A DNA stretch of 13,938 nt from positions 1 through 13,938 of the forward strand of contig JALHUB010000082.1 of the NCBI GenBank assembly GCA_022865685.1. The letters are read 5' to 3'. Within the stretch, counting starts at the first letter, position 1. Each line of letters begins with the position of its first letter. Shown here piece by piece: positions 13,048 through 13,938 of the stretch. The translations under genes and the position numbers were made by a program. Source of the DNA: Dehalococcoidia bacterium. Lineage in GTDB: Bacteria; Chloroflexota; Dehalococcoidia; DSTF01; JALHUB01. The notes under the pieces are model-generated. The model was given only the letters and a program-made list of their open reading frames with translations. It made no database searches and was not told the origin of the DNA.

Positions 13048-13938
13048 CTAACCACGCCTCTTCGACGAAGCCACCGGCTCCGGCCCTTCAGCCAGCAATC
13101 GGCCGAGGTCCTGTTTCGCCTCCAGTATCTCCTTCCACGGGTCGCCGGTTTTCGCCAGACGCTCCGGCACGTTGAGGATCGTGAAGTCCGTAGGGTAGAC
13201 CCTGTCCAGCTCCTCCCAGGTCAGCGGCATGGAGACACTCGCCCCAGGCGAGGGTCGCGGCGAATATGCGGAGGCAAGCGTCTTGCCGCGCGAGTTCTGA
13301 TTATGATCGAAGAAGACCTTTCCCTTGCGCTTCCGCACCGACCATTCCATCGTGATGTCCTGCGGGTGCTCCCGCATCAGGAAACGCCCCACGGCACCGG
13401 CGGCGGCGCGCACGGTCTCGTAATCGAAGTGGCGCAAGATCGGCACGTAGACGTGCAGCCCCGTCCTGCCGGACGTCTTCACGAACGGCGACAGCGACAA
13501 CGAGCCGAGCACCTCGCGCAGCCAGTGCGCGACCTCGCGCGTCATCGAGAAGGCCGCCCGGTTGAGCTCCGGCTCCGCGCCCTCCTTCTCTTCGCCCGAA
13601 TACAGGTACGGGTCGAGGTCGAACACGATGTAGTCCGGGTGGTTGAGCGCCGACCGCTGGATGTTCTCCAGCGAGCCGCTGAACTCCGTCGTCAGATGCC
13701 GGCCGTCAGGCTCCGGGTCGATGCGCGAGTACCAGGTGTGTAGCTCGATGTCCGCTACCTGCCCGAGCCACAGGAGCGTCGGCAGGTTGTTGCAGAGGAG
13801 GTACTCCTGGTCGCCCTCCGTCTCCGAGAACAGCAGCACCCTGTCGACGAAGGCTGGCAGGGGGTCGCTCCAGTGTTTCTGGAAGAAGCTCTCGCCCTCA
13901 ATGCCGTCCGGGACGCGCTTGAGGGTCAGCGGCCGGTC
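13048..13938 (-). CDS. ligD: LigD-type polymerase domain (NHEJ primase/polymerase), 5' end outside window
   Basis: 297 codons are visible; the N-terminus lies beyond 13938, so internal starts are not used. The fragment opens with 'RPLTLKRVPDGIEGESFFQKH', the hallmark entry of the LigD polymerase domain, an archaeo-eukaryotic-primase fold. The metal-binding D-x-D is in 'YIVFDLDP' (fragment residues about 107-109), the nucleotide-binding motif is 'TSGRTGLHVYV', and a third carboxylate is in 'KVFFDHNQN'. 'GKTLASAYSPR' and 'SMPLTWEEL' complete the set. It ends soon after the domain, so no ligase or nuclease domain follows; one could precede it, as in Bacillus-type LigD. The role is templated or non-templated, ribonucleotide-preferring fill-in at double-strand breaks with Ku. 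Ku is not in the window. EncFtn follows 39 nt downstream. Confidence 0.93.
   Translation of the reverse strand, partial: DRPLTLKRVPDGIEGESFFQKHWSDPLPAFVDRVLLFSETEGDQEYLLCNNLPTLLWLGQVADIELHTWYSRIDPEPDGRHLTTEFSGSLENIQRSALNHPDYIVFDLDPYLYSGEEKEGAEPELNRAAFSMTREVAHWLREVLGSLSLSPFVKTSGRTGLHVYVPILRHFDYETVRAAAGAVGRFLMREHPQDITMEWSVRKRKGKVFFDHNQNSRGKTLASAYSPRPSPGASVSMPLTWEELDRVYPTDFTILNVPERLAKTGDPWKEILEAKQDLGRLLAEGPEPVASSKRRG

Noticed and set aside
12508..13743. 411-codon plus-strand frame opposite encapsulin, EncFtn and LigD
   Set aside because: It crosses three well-supported minus-strand genes, has Arg/His-rich composition and no domain.
1..13938. CRISPR array, insertion sequence, tRNA or rRNA
   Set aside because: I saw no regularly spaced repeats, no transposase or terminal inverted repeats, and no tRNA- or rRNA-like segments on either strand.

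Overview
The window is a GC-rich bacterial chromosome segment with good Shine-Dalgarno sites and several GTG/TTG starts. It encodes ribosomal protein bS21 (usually absent from Actinobacteria), small CxxC zinc-ribbon proteins, a PBP1A with a Pro/Ala tail, a family-1 encapsulin with ferritin-like cargo, and a LigD-type polymerase domain. Together these fit a Chloroflexota-like (Dehalococcoidia or related) environmental bacterium. That assignment is inference from gene content only.

Layout. Positions 1-114 hold the tail of an unidentified plus-strand gene with a C-terminal Cys cluster. A sigma70-like promoter (153-181) then leads into a double zinc-ribbon protein (285-605) and rpsU (686-883). 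From 1048 to 4671 everything is on the minus strand. In transcription order: zinc ribbon 2, an unknown 105-aa protein, trehalose-6-phosphate synthase, zinc ribbon 1 (a paralogue of ribbon 2), a DinB-like four-helix protein and Fe/Mn superoxide dismutase. Hairpins lie between several of these genes. From 4978 to 8881 (minus) is a two-component locus: a stand-alone receiver followed by a very large GAF-PAS-PAS-PAS-HisKA-HATPase-REC-winged-helix protein. Each of the two genes is cut by one in-frame TAA (8759-8761 and 6487-6489), with clean, family-typical sequence in the same frame on both sides. A direct-repeat array that looks like a PhoB/OmpR-class operator sits upstream of the receiver. Divergent from it, a bifunctional PBP1A occupies 9190-11640. 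After a perfect 28-bp palindrome, the minus strand carries (in transcription order) a partial LigD polymerase domain, an encapsulated ferritin-like protein and the encapsulin shell.

How it fits together. Much of the window concerns stress tolerance: superoxide removal, trehalose, iron storage in a protein nanocompartment, and an NHEJ-type polymerase. The signalling locus joins sensor, kinase, receiver and DNA-binding output in what should be one polypeptide of about 1,066 residues. The most unusual features are the two TAA codons interrupting neighbouring signalling genes in similar local contexts, the kinase-to-DNA-binding fusion, the PhoB-like repeats at the same locus, and the LigD/encapsulated-ferritin/encapsulin gene order.
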